A stretch of DNA of 64,000 nt from Nomia melanderi (lineage: Eukaryota > Arthropoda > Insecta > Hymenoptera > Halictidae), in assembly GCF_051020985.1 (NCBI RefSeq), contig NC_135010.1:1548001-1612000 (forward strand), in the 5' to 3' direction. The notes beneath the pieces are model-generated. The model did no database searches and was not told the DNA's origin. It saw nothing but the letters and a program-made list of their open reading frames with translations. Of the stretch, positions 24,881-36,199 are shown one piece after another (position 1 is the stretch's first letter; each line of letters starts with the position of its first letter). The position numbers and the translations under genes are program-made.

Positions 24881-25104
24881 CACTAACCATACCGACACTT
24901 TTCCTAGCGTAACCAGTCAAATATCTGGTTACAAAATAAAGGTAAACATGTTAGATGATACATTTTTCTTAGTGAAGTCAGAAACAAAAGGACAAAAATT
25001 GAAAAACTGATTAATTGAACGATATAGAAATTGATATAAAGTTAAATGATTAAAACGCATAATTTTAAATCCAGTCATTTGACCGATTCCCGGTATGTTT
25101 AGTG
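24881..25104. mobile_element. TTAA MITE (CACTAACCATACCG type)
   Basis: A 224 bp element between TTAA at 24877-24880 and TTAA at 25105-25108. The terminal inverted repeat is CACTAACCATACCG against CGGTATGTTTAGTG. A second, diverged copy starts at 63155 (shared ACAAAAATTGAAAAACT). The minus-strand ORF at 24929-25138 is inside it and spurious. Confidence 0.75.
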
Positions 25105-25108
25105 TTAA

Positions 25109-25680
25109 GTGCCTTTGGCCTATTAATTCTGTCGTCATTATGAACTAAATTTTTATAACGTCCTTGCAAGGAAAATTCTAAAGGATTTAAATCACGCAAT
25201 ATTGCAGGTTAGAAAATTGGTCCTCCTTTACCAATCTGTCGGTTAATGTAATGTTAATAGTGTTTAAAATTCTACACCCAACTACTCTAATTGATGTAAA
25301 CAGAAGTAGAAATTATCTTGGAACACAGTAGAACACGGTACCAAAGTTTGACCACGTATTTGCTTGTCACCTTATATATGCATGAAATTGCTGAGACTCG
25401 CGTAGCTCATCTGCAACTGGCGTTTGACCGGCACATCAGAAGCAATTTAGATGTCGCGTGCACGGGTATAACGGAAATGGTAAAACTGCTTAAACATTGC
25501 GTTTTTTTTGTCATTTAATACTATCATTTTGGGATTTGTTGAAATAAATCTCTGGGAACAATGTGTACTTACGCCGTGTGTCTAGTAACTGGAACAGGCT
25601 ATAACTCTATTCCTGACTGAGTTAAACAAAATTACGAAGGAAAACTTTCCACTGTCTGTCAGTTGCAAAATATTACTGTA
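25109..25680. other. AT-rich spacer, no gene seen
   Basis: Only one 66-codon plus-strand ORF (25318-25518), with no motif. Confidence 0.45.
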
Positions 25681-26010
25681 CTGTTTTGTTAAATGCAACT
25701 CAATGCTTTTTTACATAAATCGTTCCTTTGCATTACTTTGCGTAGAAAAGATTGAAGATACTACCGTTTAAAATTCAAAATTTATAAGATATTTTACATT
25801 GAATATTCACTCAGAGCACGTTGTTACTAACCAAGATAGCAAAGTAGTGATTCCAATATGACAAATTATTTACATAGTACTGAATATTCACACCAATATA
25901 TCTTAGAAACTTGGAATTTTGAATGATAGTATCTTAAGCCTTTTTTACATAAAATGACGCGAAGGGACGATTTATGCAAAAAAAGCATTGACTTTCATTT
26001 TAACAGAAAG
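25681..26010. repeat. Foldback hairpin, arms about 130 bp
   Basis: Arm 25681-25812 is an imperfect inverted copy of 25880-26010; for example CAATGCTTTTTTACATAAAT pairs with ATTTATGCAAAAAAAGCATT. The loop is about 67 bp. No coding capacity and no clear target duplication. Probably a foldback-type MITE. Confidence 0.6.
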
Positions 26011-27102
26011 TGCATTTGTAAAAAGATGTAGCATACTAGAGCTTATCAAATAGTGCAAGGTTATCCTTTATGATTTTTTTCTGACTTTGCCAAAAAGTTA
26101 TAACATGTTCTAAGTATTCGATGCACCCTATATGCATTGTTCAATGAATACATTCTACGAAATTATAGTTTATCTAAGTATAACTCTCAGAATTCGAGAT
26201 ATTTAATTTTAAAGAACGAAATGTAATTTTAAATTTCAAAACTTTGTTATACGTCAACCATAAGAACTACTGAAATACTTCCAATAGAAATTGAATTTAT
26301 AAATTCGTTAAAGTAGGTTAGTCATCCTTGACGCATTAATTTTTTCGCATACTTTCCAATTGACTTCTAAAAATAAAAGTTTTGAAACATAATATAATTA
26401 TATCAGATGATAGAACAAAGTTATTTGTGTACACACCATATAAGAAAATTACTATACAAATTTTGATTTCCATCAAACATATAAAATAGTTGCACGATAC
26501 ACGGAGTATCACCAGCAATATTTTACGCAAAGTAATTTCTTTTATACACAAAATATTTTAGAGTATTTGCACTTTTAATGTATAAAATATTTTATTTTAC
26601 TCAACGAAAATACGCTATTTCGACAAAATTAATACTGCTATGGTTATAGGTTATTAGATAGGAAAGAATTATATTATATATAAAAATCTTTCTTCAATTA
26701 GAAATAATTGTGAATTAATGAAGTAAGATACTATAATTGTATTGAGAGCATCAAACATCGTTATCGATGAGTCACTGGTGGTATTTACCTCGTGTCTGGC
26801 GGAACTATTTTATTTTTTCGGTGGTAAACAAAATCTGTGTTACAGTTTTCTCTGTGGTTTCCATGCTGCAGTTTGATTTTATAATAGAATTTTAATGAAA
26901 ACAAAATACTGGATAACAAATCTAAACTAACTGCCGCGTGGGAAATATCTCTCGCTATAAAATTTGTTTACAATGTCATAAAAATGTGTCATTCTTTTGG
27001 AAAGTTTGTAGAATAATTTTCAGAAGAAAAACGATTACATATATTTCATAGTTAGCATAGAAAAAATAATAAAAGTCAAATGTTTTATTTTTTGTGGATT
27101 TA
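26011..27102. other. AT-rich spacer, no gene seen
   Basis: Very AT-rich, with short minus-strand ORFs only (26336-26551, 26976-27209) and no motifs. Confidence 0.5.
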
Positions 27103-27383
27103 AACTTCTTAACAAAAAATACATTGTTCTTTTTCTGAAATTTTATAGACGTGAAAAAACAATGTATTTTTTGTTTAATCTTGTTTTCGCTATCTCTTAC
27201 TGCTTTCAAAATAATTCACGGGAAAGAAAAATTTGTATTTTCTTCAAGGGGTGGTTTCACCCCTCCGAAGTGAAATTCGGCACGAAACAAAATTGCAATG
27301 TATTAAACTTGATTTACTCTACTTAAATATAGAGTTTCATAATTTTGTGAATTTTCGGATTCGATAGCTTTCCCCGAAAGTAA
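27103..27383. mobile_element. Foldback element, right-half copy
   Basis: Matches the right half of 3901-4436: AAATTTTATAGACGTGAA, CGCTATCTCTTAC, AAAATAATTCACGGG, GGTTTCACCCCT and the eroded end TTCGATAGCTTTCC. The left arm is missing. Confidence 0.65.
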
Positions 27384-27436
27384 CATTCTATGCAACTTTT
27401 TTAAACGTTTCCTTTCAGCTTATGATTACTTGTTAA

Positions 27437-27655
27437 CATTAGAAGTACCAGACCCGTCAAAATGACAGGTTTCAGTGTTTTTTATTTCACAATTCCTGAT
27501 ACCTTAAAAGTGATAAATATCTGAAATGATTTAAAAAAATTAGTAGTTTCACTTGACTACTATCATAAATATATAAAGAAACCAAAAGAAACTATATTGC
27601 TACAATTTTTATACGGATCATATATTACTCGTATTAAATGCTCAGTAGTTTAGTG
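27437..27655 (+). mobile_element. TTAA MITE (CATTAGAAGTACC type)
   Basis: A 219 bp element between TTAA at 27433-27436 and TTAA at 27656-27659. The ends CATTAGAAGTACC and GTAGTTTAGTG are imperfect inverted repeats. It is the same family as 2987-3286 and, inverted, 39073-39284. Confidence 0.75.
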
Positions 27656-27659
27656 TTAA

Positions 27660-30600
27660 ATATTGTAGTATCGTTTGACATCAAAATATTTATATTAGAC
27701 TTTATTGTAAAATATAAGAGCAAGATTTCATGAATCTACTACGAGCATGTAAATTTTTAATACTTTCACACATATTATTATGATTTTATGCTGAACGTTA
27801 TCTACTTAATTCTACATGAAAAATAAAAATTAAATATAAAACGAAAAAAAATTAAATGGAAAGCCCTATTGTAATTTGTTTTTTTTTGTGTGTAATAAAA
27901 CTAATCACTATATACCTGAACAAAAATATAAATGAAAAATATTGAATAAGAAATTACAATCGAATGTTCGCTTTAAATAAATCGATGTTAACGAATCATT
28001 AAGTACGTTTGCATTTCATCATCGCGTAGCTAGAATATCTGTATATAGTATTTGTTCATTACCGATCATTTCTTTTTATATCAGAGCATATAAATATAAC
28101 AGTGATATTTATATACACATGTTCTTTTATATTACACCTCACTCAGATTATAATTCAACATAAATCGATAGTCAATAAATTATAAGGTCAACAATAAATA
28201 AAGGGTGGCGGTAGTACTCGGAAAAAGTGAACAGTAAATGAAGTTTAAAAGATAAATTGTACTTGAAGATTTCTTGTGAAAACAAAAACTTGAATCACAA
28301 AACGCTGAGTATATTGTAGTGTAAGGAGATTCCTTTTCTAAACGGAGAATATTATGCCACCGTATTGGCGATGCATAAAAGAATAATTACGTAACAATTT
28401 TTACGATTTCGCTATCTCTAAGATATTCGTATTATTCGACTTCTGAATTATCTTCTGTTCTATTTTTGTACTCAACTTTGCATGATTCCGTTTTAGTGGT
28501 ACATCCATAAACGAATGGAAACTTTATGCTCAATTAACCTTACCAAAATTAAGATTTGGCGAAATGTATGTCTGTGAACGTAAGATTAAAAGTGATAGGC
28601 GACTATTTTGAAGAATTCGATTATATTTGTCTGATAAGAGTGAACTATAAAGACAACAGGAATTATTATAAACAATTAATCAAATGATTTTTTAATGATT
28701 TGTAGCAATTATGATAGATAACTTATTTTTATTCGATTTCAAACATATTTTACATTATATACATTAATGACTTGCTAGCGGCAGTGTTCTAAGAAATATA
28801 AAATAATGACGCATAAAAACCATATTTAAAATATTAACATGAAATTACGTAACGATTGTCTATGTAGACGAAAATTTCATTCCATCCGGAACAAGCGCTA
28901 AAATTTCGCAACGAGAACGGATTTCCTCCAATTTATCATCGATGAACTAGAACTTTCATAAGTAAGTTCTCGAAGTTATATTTGATGTGTCATCTGTTAC
29001 TGCAAGAAGTTTGTCACGTACTGGGTGGGCCAGGTAAAAGGGACCGCGTAAGTGTCAACAGCATTTATAGATACACGGGAAAACAATTTACTGTGTTCGA
29101 AACCGTTTCTCTTCGTTATTTGATTCCAATTCTATCAGTACAGTTTGTATATACGGCTGCAAAAAGTTTGTTTCCTGCTTTCAAATTATTAACCACTTGC
29201 GATGACGACGAATTCAGAAACTTGACATGATCTCACACTAAGTATTTTGTTTTCACCTATTTTATACGGATATATACACTAATTGTTCTTATTAATAATT
29301 CTGTGCAAACGGTAGAATTCAAAACAATCTAAAATATGTAATCCTATAAGATTATCGAGGTGCATAATATGTCGTTAGCAATTTTGGAATAGAAACATCA
29401 CGACGTGTGTAGCACGTCTTTTCAGCGCAAGAGGTTAATGCCGAGAAAAATACGAAAAACTAAAGGCAAACAATAAATATTTGTAAATTTCATGTAACAG
29501 CGAAGGATTGTCACGCCGTGGAAATGAAACGCGCGCGATTACTTCACTTGTCGTTATGTGTAATAAGTAATAAAACGTGTAATAGATCTATCACACGTTG
29601 CGACCGAGGACGAGGAGCAGTTTGCACACATCAAAATATGTATCGCGTGTTAAATATTTGTGAATTATCGCTTCATTCTCTCGGGCAAGTAAGAGATAGC
29701 TCGAATATATGGCCAGACGACGCTGATAAAAACTCATTAAATCCAATATCAAAGAATCGATGACATCATTATCCCAGTACACTCAACAGTCATTTTCGTA
29801 ATCTCGAAGACGCAACAAATTCGTTTATCGAGGCTTGCGTTCGGAACTCTTGATAGTTACGTGTTACAATACGGGCGCCGGCGTTTCTTTTTTCTTTTAC
29901 TCCCTTTCAACTTGTTTATCGTTAACGTATTTCGACTTGTATATTTTTGGACACGGCGGTAATTTCAATGTGACTGAATTGATCTGGGTATTCTTGTGTT
30001 AAATTCTTAACATTAGAAGTATCTTTCTTTGTATTCACCATTTATTTATACCTGTCTGTGTATCACTAGATATTGATCGTTTTAGTTTGTATCGTTAATC
30101 ACTTGCGGTAGCATCTAATGATCCATACTTACGTAAATTACAGTTTCTTTCAATTTTAAGAAAGAAGAGATATTAATTATTGAAAAGGTATTTCGTTTAA
30201 AAGATGAAACTAAAGCTTTTAATTAAAAACTTTATCTACTACTGATTATGATTGATTTCATTTTTCCAAATAAAACTTACTGCTAATAAATACAAGAATG
30301 TTAAGTTCTGTAGCATATTTCTGTGCTTGCTCCTTTTTTACTACTTTATACATATAATAAATGATTTATCGTAATACGTGTTTGATATCAGTTGCACTAG
30401 CATTGCTTCTTTAAAAAGTGTTTACCAGTAATTTCTGAAAATTTTAAACGAATCAAAATGTTTTTTCTTTCTTGCTTATTATGGGTTGCGAAGAACAGAA
30501 AGAAATACATCAAATTCTCTCCTTCCGCTGTTTTTAAATGAGTAGATACCATATTGAAATAGATCAATAGGTAAAAGAAAAAGTCTAATGGCAAAGCTTA

Positions 30601-30790
30601 CAAAATAAATAAATACTCTTAATAATTCAAATTCGCAGATCGTAACGGTATTCCCATTAAATTATCAAAAAAATATCGTCACATAAAGTGGCATATTTAT
30701 TGTTAAAATAAATTCCAAAATTTTTCGAAGATTCCTTCAATGAAAAACCTCAATCACCCTTCCTCGGTGTTCTAAGAGCCCAGGAAACGT
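27660..30790. other. Spacer, no gene recognised
   Basis: About 3.1 kb, mostly AT-rich. A less AT-rich part at about 28860-29230 and 29500-29770 has 60-80 codon ORFs on both strands without domains. Confidence 0.45.
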
Positions 30791-33700
30791 ATTATTCAGT
30801 AACCGCATACTAACGCGTATCGGTCACGTCTGAAGCATTTGCATAGAGTTTTGCAACGGTACGCAGCAACTATACGATTGTTAACATCCGACGCGCGCAA
30901 TTATATGCAGCATCGCAGGACGCGAGGTACATATTCGGCGTAAGAAGACCGTTTCCTCGCGGCTCTATCTATCACCGCGACAAACGATGCCGCCGCGGAG
31001 ATACATAAAAACCGACGAGTAAGCGAAACGAGTAAACCCGAGGAACTTTCACCCGTCTGAAAGCGTTTTCATCGCGTCCAGACGGGAAACAATAACCCAA
31101 CGCGAGAAAAGAAGACGAAAGACAAGCTGAAAAAAAAGGAGGAACCGAAACAGAACCCGAAGCGGACGGACTAAAAGGGCACAAAAAGAGAAAGGTGTAA
31201 AAGGGTGTAAGAAAAGGCAAAGAGGAACAATTGAATCAATGAAAATCAGCAACTCACATTGATCGAATATCTTAAGCATCGCTTTCTTCAGCTGCATAAT
31301 CGTGCGCTGACCGTGGCGATACGCCTCGACGAAGTGGAGCAATCACGTTCATAACCAACGTGGTCGTGTAAGAACCGAGCGGTGCTCGTCTCGCGTACAA
31401 CTCGCCGTTTCGAGAGTAGTTCATCCTTCGAAACGAGACGAAAACCGCCGCGCGCGGTGTCCTTCAAGGACTGACCGTGCGTCCCGCAGGACATTCGGTC
31501 GGCTGGCAGGCCACGACTCTCTGCCACAACCGCATCCTTGTTCCTCGACGTGTTTCCTCTTCCCTTCTCCACTCCGCACTGCTATCTCTCTCACTCTCTC
31601 TTTCTCTCTCTACGTCCCTCGCTATTCTCTCTTCTCGCTTCGGTCCGTGACACAACTCGGCGCGACTCGCGCTAGCTGGTGCGCCTGGGTCGGTGCGCGA
31701 CGCGCCAACACGCGCTCTCCGCTGGAAAAGTCGAGACGCGCGCGACGCCGAGTTTCGAGGAAGCAGCCGACCCGTCACTTCCGCCGCACTGGAATTCGTA
31801 CGATGAATGAACTCGTTCGTGTAATCGCTCCCACGTAGCCGGCCGATCTCTCTCGGAACAAATTCTCCTCCCGATAACACCCACGTGGTCGCCACTGGAC
31901 GACCGACTGCTCGCTCCTCGCTCTCCGAAACCGGCTGCCGATTCCTGCCCGGTATTTCTCAGCGACCTGACGATCGCGATGAAAACTGAAACGTCTGATC
32001 GGTCGCGCGGCTGACACGAGCGACTCCGATCGCCTGATCGTTAGTCGTAGAGAATGTTCAACGACCGATCGAACCGTCTTGTCAGAGACGTGGCACTAAT
32101 TGTCAACGCACCGAGGAGAAGGAACGAGCGACCGGTTCCCGGTCGCAGCGTTAAACGGATTATTCAGCGATACCGACACTCGTGGACCGAGAGAGTCCGT
32201 CGAATAATCGTACGGCAGCCCCGTTAATCGTAAAATCGTTTCGGCGAAGAACGCCGCGCGGTCTTTTTTCTCCCGGGCATACCTTTGGCGACCGTTCCGC
32301 GAACAACTTAAACGGTTGCGCGACGGTCGCGGATAATTGCCGAACCGGAATTAACGCGGACCCGTTCGATCAACAGCTGACTTCGAAACGTATCCAGGAC
32401 AATCGGCACGGCGGTTGTTCGTCTCGCGCCACTTGTTCCCGGCCTAGCTTTTATCTGACGTTCGAATTATTCTTCGGCTGACAAAGAATACTGACGAGGA
32501 GCAGCTTTGATTTACGAGCGCACTCCCGCCTCCCCGTGACGCTACCCGTTCCTTATTCTTTCGCTCGTGCCGCGCGAAAGAAAAAGCGCGGGTGATACGT
32601 CTCGTATCTTCGACGACACGACTCGCTCTCCTCTCTCCGTTCTTCTTTCACCGTCTGATCGGTTACGATGTTCTCGTCGCCTGGGAGAACGCGGTGTTCC
32701 ACGCGACCGACGAATTTCTCTGCTCGGTGCTCATCCAACGGCGTTGTTCTCGGAGCTCGCGCGCTGCTCCTCGATCCCACCGGGGTTCCCCGTGTTACGC
32801 GGACGATCGTCCGCACCGTCGGATCCCGGCCGTCCGTTCGATCGATGTCACAGATATCCGGCGCGCGCTCGATCGCGAACGATCTCGCCAGGCTCGACGC
32901 GCGTTTGTTTACTTTCTCGCTTCTGCGTGTCACCGGGCGAACTCGATTCCAACTCGCGAACGAGAGTTGCCACCGGATCGCGCACCATACGACGCGAATG
33001 TGGATCTCGCCGAGGGTATCTGTCGCGTATCTATTCACCGCGAAATCACCGAACTGTCCCCAAACTGTTCCCGAACCGATACGTTCGAACGCATCCACTA
33101 TTCACAGTTGACGAAGCTCGCCACGCTTTCGCCGATCCGTCGCGGGAGTTTTTTTCCTTTTTCGAAAGGTGAACTCGCGAACGCAGGGATCGACGGATCG
33201 ACGGGCGAAACGAAAGATCGTCGCGACGGAGGACACACTCTTTCTCTCACTGATTGCGCATGAACAACGCGCGTGCCGCGCAATTCGTGCACGTAACGTT
33301 CCCCGCGCGAGTTTAACCGCGACTGCCGTGTCGGAATCGAGTCGAGTTACTCTCTCGCGAAGCTCGAGCCGAACGAGCTAGAGGGGAGCGCGAGAGCGAG
33401 AGCGACGGAGAAAGAGGCGGAGAGACAGAGAGGGATAGGGGGAGGAAGACAATAGACAGAGACCACCACGCTTCGACTGAAAGAGAACGATAGAGAGGGA
33501 GGATGATGCTGGAGGGACGGACGGAGAGAGACGGCTAGAGGGGGCAGGCGAGGATTTCACAGCCAGCCACCAGAAGGAGGAAAGAAAGATTTCAGAATTC
33601 GAGTGCTGAAAAAGGAGAAAGTATCGAGAATCGGCGGAAGAAAGGAGCAGGCGGGAGATTTAGCGACAGGGACAACGAGCGGTACGAAAAACTTGCAAAA
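30790..33700 (-). promoter_or_regulatory. Large CpG island, probable promoter/5' UTR
   Basis: The longest CpG-rich stretch of the window, still elevated to about 34700. It contains a CT-rich tract (about 31558-31620) and GA-rich tracts (about 33375-33660), which resemble GAGA-factor-type promoter sequence. Many frames are open on both strands simply because stops are rare. The possible exon end with a GTGAGT donor at 31258 on the minus strand favours a leftward transcript. Orientation is inference. Confidence 0.4.
31258..31297 (-). CDS. Possible first coding exon (minus strand)
   Basis: On the minus strand, an ATG at 31297 opens a frame reading MQLKKAMLKIFDQ that runs into the splice donor GTGAGT (intron from 31257). 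The base at -3 from the ATG is A, which is favourable. The same frame is open upstream for 15 codons before a TGA. It lies at the left edge of the CpG island, where a first exon would be expected for a leftward gene. No downstream exon was identified and the peptide is too short to assign a family. It may equally be a non-coding 5' UTR exon that shares the same donor. Confidence 0.25.
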
Positions 33701-33989
33701 TTTTTAACATATTCCGCCGTGGCATTGCGAGCCTGTGTTATTATGGTGTCACTGCGAACATTCGGGCATATTTTTTTTCTCTGACAGTTTGACATTCGTG
33801 CCAATCACAAATGAGTAACGGAACCTTTGTCCCAGTTTAAACAGCAGTTTCCATGTTGACGCGTAGAGCGAATCGGATTTGAGGATCTACGACGTAAGGA
33901 GATCGAAACGCGATAAATCTCGGGTTTTCGAATTTGACAAGCAGAGTCCCTTCGATTTCGCGGCTGTCCGTTCGTTCACGATGATTTAA

Positions 33990-34223
33990 CAGTTTGACTG
34001 TCAAGTGAACACCCATGGAAACTTCTATGCAGTCGAAACAGGTTTCTTAATAAAGCGGGAACTAAGAAATCAAGTTTCTTCGTAACGATTACTCTGCTGT
34101 CTTTCTTACGTCTCATAGATCCAATCAAATTCGGTTCGATCGATGTATCACTGAGAAAATGAATATTTACGTTTATGTAAAATACGGTGCCACCGAAATT
34201 CGGGTAACGTGGCAGTCAAAGTG
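33990..34223. mobile_element. TTAA MITE (CACTTTGACTG family)
   Basis: A 234 bp element between TTAA at 33986-33989 and TTAA at 34224-34227. The ends are CAGTTTGACTGTCAAGTG and GGCAGTCAAAGTG. The inside matches 21762-22000. Its ends also resemble those of 2813-2982. Confidence 0.75.
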
Positions 34224-34380
34224 TTAAAGTGTTACAGCGTTCCGCGGTGGCTGATATAACGGTTCTTTTCCGATGATATTTAAAAATTACATATAAGATG
34301 GCGTAACGCGACAGCTAACGAGGAAGAACATATCACTGAATAAATAAGAGTAATCTTTAAACAAAGAGTTCCGCGAACGC

Positions 34381-34416
34381 GCGGAAACTCGCGGAAACTC
34401 GCGGAAACTCGCGGAA
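34381..34416. repeat. 10-bp tandem repeat, 3.6 copies
   Basis: The unit GCGGAAACTC is repeated three times exactly, then GCGGAA. A partial related unit precedes it. It lies in the tail of the CpG-rich domain. Confidence 0.85.
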
Positions 34417-34419
34417 TTA

Positions 34420-35535
34420 CTTAGCTCGATCTTTCCACTTATTCGTCGACATTCGCGCGAATCACGGGGATGCACGCGAACAGAGAATTAAAGAAACCAT
34501 TATCTATGCGGATTCTCACTTTTATCCGCGCGCGATCGCCGGCCGCAACTGGATCCAATGTCGATCGTCCGTGCCATCACGAGTGCGTTTTAGGAACGCT
34601 GCCGACGGACTACGCGTGACGTCTTTATCGCTCCCGGTTTCCTTCTTTCGCTAACTCTCGTGAAAGGCTTGCAAGTGTAACAATATCGGTAAGCATATCG
34701 ATTACACTGTGCAGCCGAGTAAAAGGAATGAAATTAATGAAGCTGAAATTCTTAATTCATGGGGATTTTAGTCTATACGGTTTTCTGAAGTCGAATCTCT
34801 TTTTGCATTGCTCGAATCTTTTATACGTCTACGATATATGCTTAACGACGTTCATGGAAATTAGATAAATTATCAAAGTTATAGGCGTGTGCAGGGTATA
34901 GAAGTAGTATCTACAGAGTGTTCCATTTTAATCTACAAATGTAATTATCTCCGGAAGTATTCGGTACTTAAGAAATGTTTCAGATGCAATTGTTTCTGTT
35001 TTGTTGGACTTTTGATATAGCTAAGTCAACACCTCTTTTGTAGACAACGATTTGCTGCGTCGATTGTTGCAAAAAATTACATGATTATACTTGAAAAAAT
35101 ACTAGCAACCATAATATTTTTCTCACTCGTACATAAATACTGTCCTGTCAAAAGAGAAAAAAATTACAAGACATTTGTTAAATAACAAATGGTTTAGAAA
35201 CTAATTACATTTATAGAATGGAAAGGGACTGCCTGTATACGCGATCAAAACAGAGGTATATTTTGAGTTTTTAAATTAAAGTTATGTTGCGGGACGTATA
35301 GAAAGTTGACAAAAAACCAGTTTCGAAATACTTCGAAGCCATATCAATAAAGTAATAATAAAACAATACCTACTGGAAACTTCAACGCATAACTGTTTGA
35401 CTTCCTCTGAAAATTTTTTGTTGATAATAGAACTAAAGCGACAAAAACTTCAGCACATTTGGATGTTTATACATACAAAGATAGTTATGTGTTGTTATTA
35501 CTTGTATGTTACAAGCAATTGTAAACTCATAAACA
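34420..35535. other. Spacer, no gene seen
   Basis: A CpG-rich tail to about 34700, then AT-rich DNA. No coding frame, RNA gene or repeat boundary was recognised. Confidence 0.45.
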
Positions 35536-36195
35536 AAATGTTTTTGGAAAGATCGAACTATAAGTGTACAGCTGCAACTAAACATCGAGCGTCGATACTA
35601 CTGAAGAGATTAATAAATGTTTCCGGAATAATATTGGCTTGAGGAATAAGTCAAAGCCGTTTAGTTTAAATTTGAAAATTATTGTCAAAAAATGAATGTT
35701 TTGGCAAAAATTATATGTTATTTGAAAGGAAAATTTTCTCTCTACGCGTTAGTGTTTTTAAATTTTATGGTCTGTTTAATTTTTGTTTTATTTTATGTCA
35801 TTAAAATGGAATGTCAATTTGAAAAAAGTAAATATTTTCGACATTTGTTGTGGCACACTACATATGCGTCAAAAATGCTCATTTTTTAAAAATTTGACAT
35901 TCCATTCAATGATCTAAATCAAAACAAAAATTAAATCAACCATAAAATCCAAGAACATTGGCGTGTAGAGAAAAAATTTCACTTTCGAATGACATACAAT
36001 ATTTGTTCAAACATTTTTTTTGTGGCAATTTTCAATTGTAAAATAAACGGCAATGATTTATTTCTCAACTCAATAGATTAATGATAAATCAACAAAATTT
36101 TAACGAATAAAAATTATTATTAGTTATCAGTCGATTTGATGCCAACTGTTTTTATTTTAATAATCATACTTCGTTCTAGAGAAAAAACATTAAAT
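35536..36195. mobile_element. Large foldback element, about 660 bp
   Basis: The arms 35536-35827 and 35881-36195 are imperfect inverted copies. The inner parts align closely (TTTAATTTTTGTTTT and its complement, TGGAATGTCAA against TTGACATTCCA); the outer parts are more diverged. No transposase. The plus-strand ORF at 35692-35889 reads through one arm and the loop and is not a gene. Ends are approximate. Confidence 0.6.
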
Positions 36196-36199
36196 TTTT

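Noticed and set aside
31464..31895. A 143-codon minus-strand ORF
   Set aside because: Low-complexity, arginine- and glutamate-rich translation of a CT/GA-rich tract in the CpG island; more likely 5' UTR.
32553..33263. Several overlapping ORFs of 150-220 codons on both strands
   Set aside because: All frames are open because of high G+C; no start or splice context or recognisable domain favours any of them.
34120..34160. tRNA B-box-like GGTTCGATCGA
   Set aside because: It lies in a TTAA MITE and has no A-box, acceptor stem or anticodon arm.
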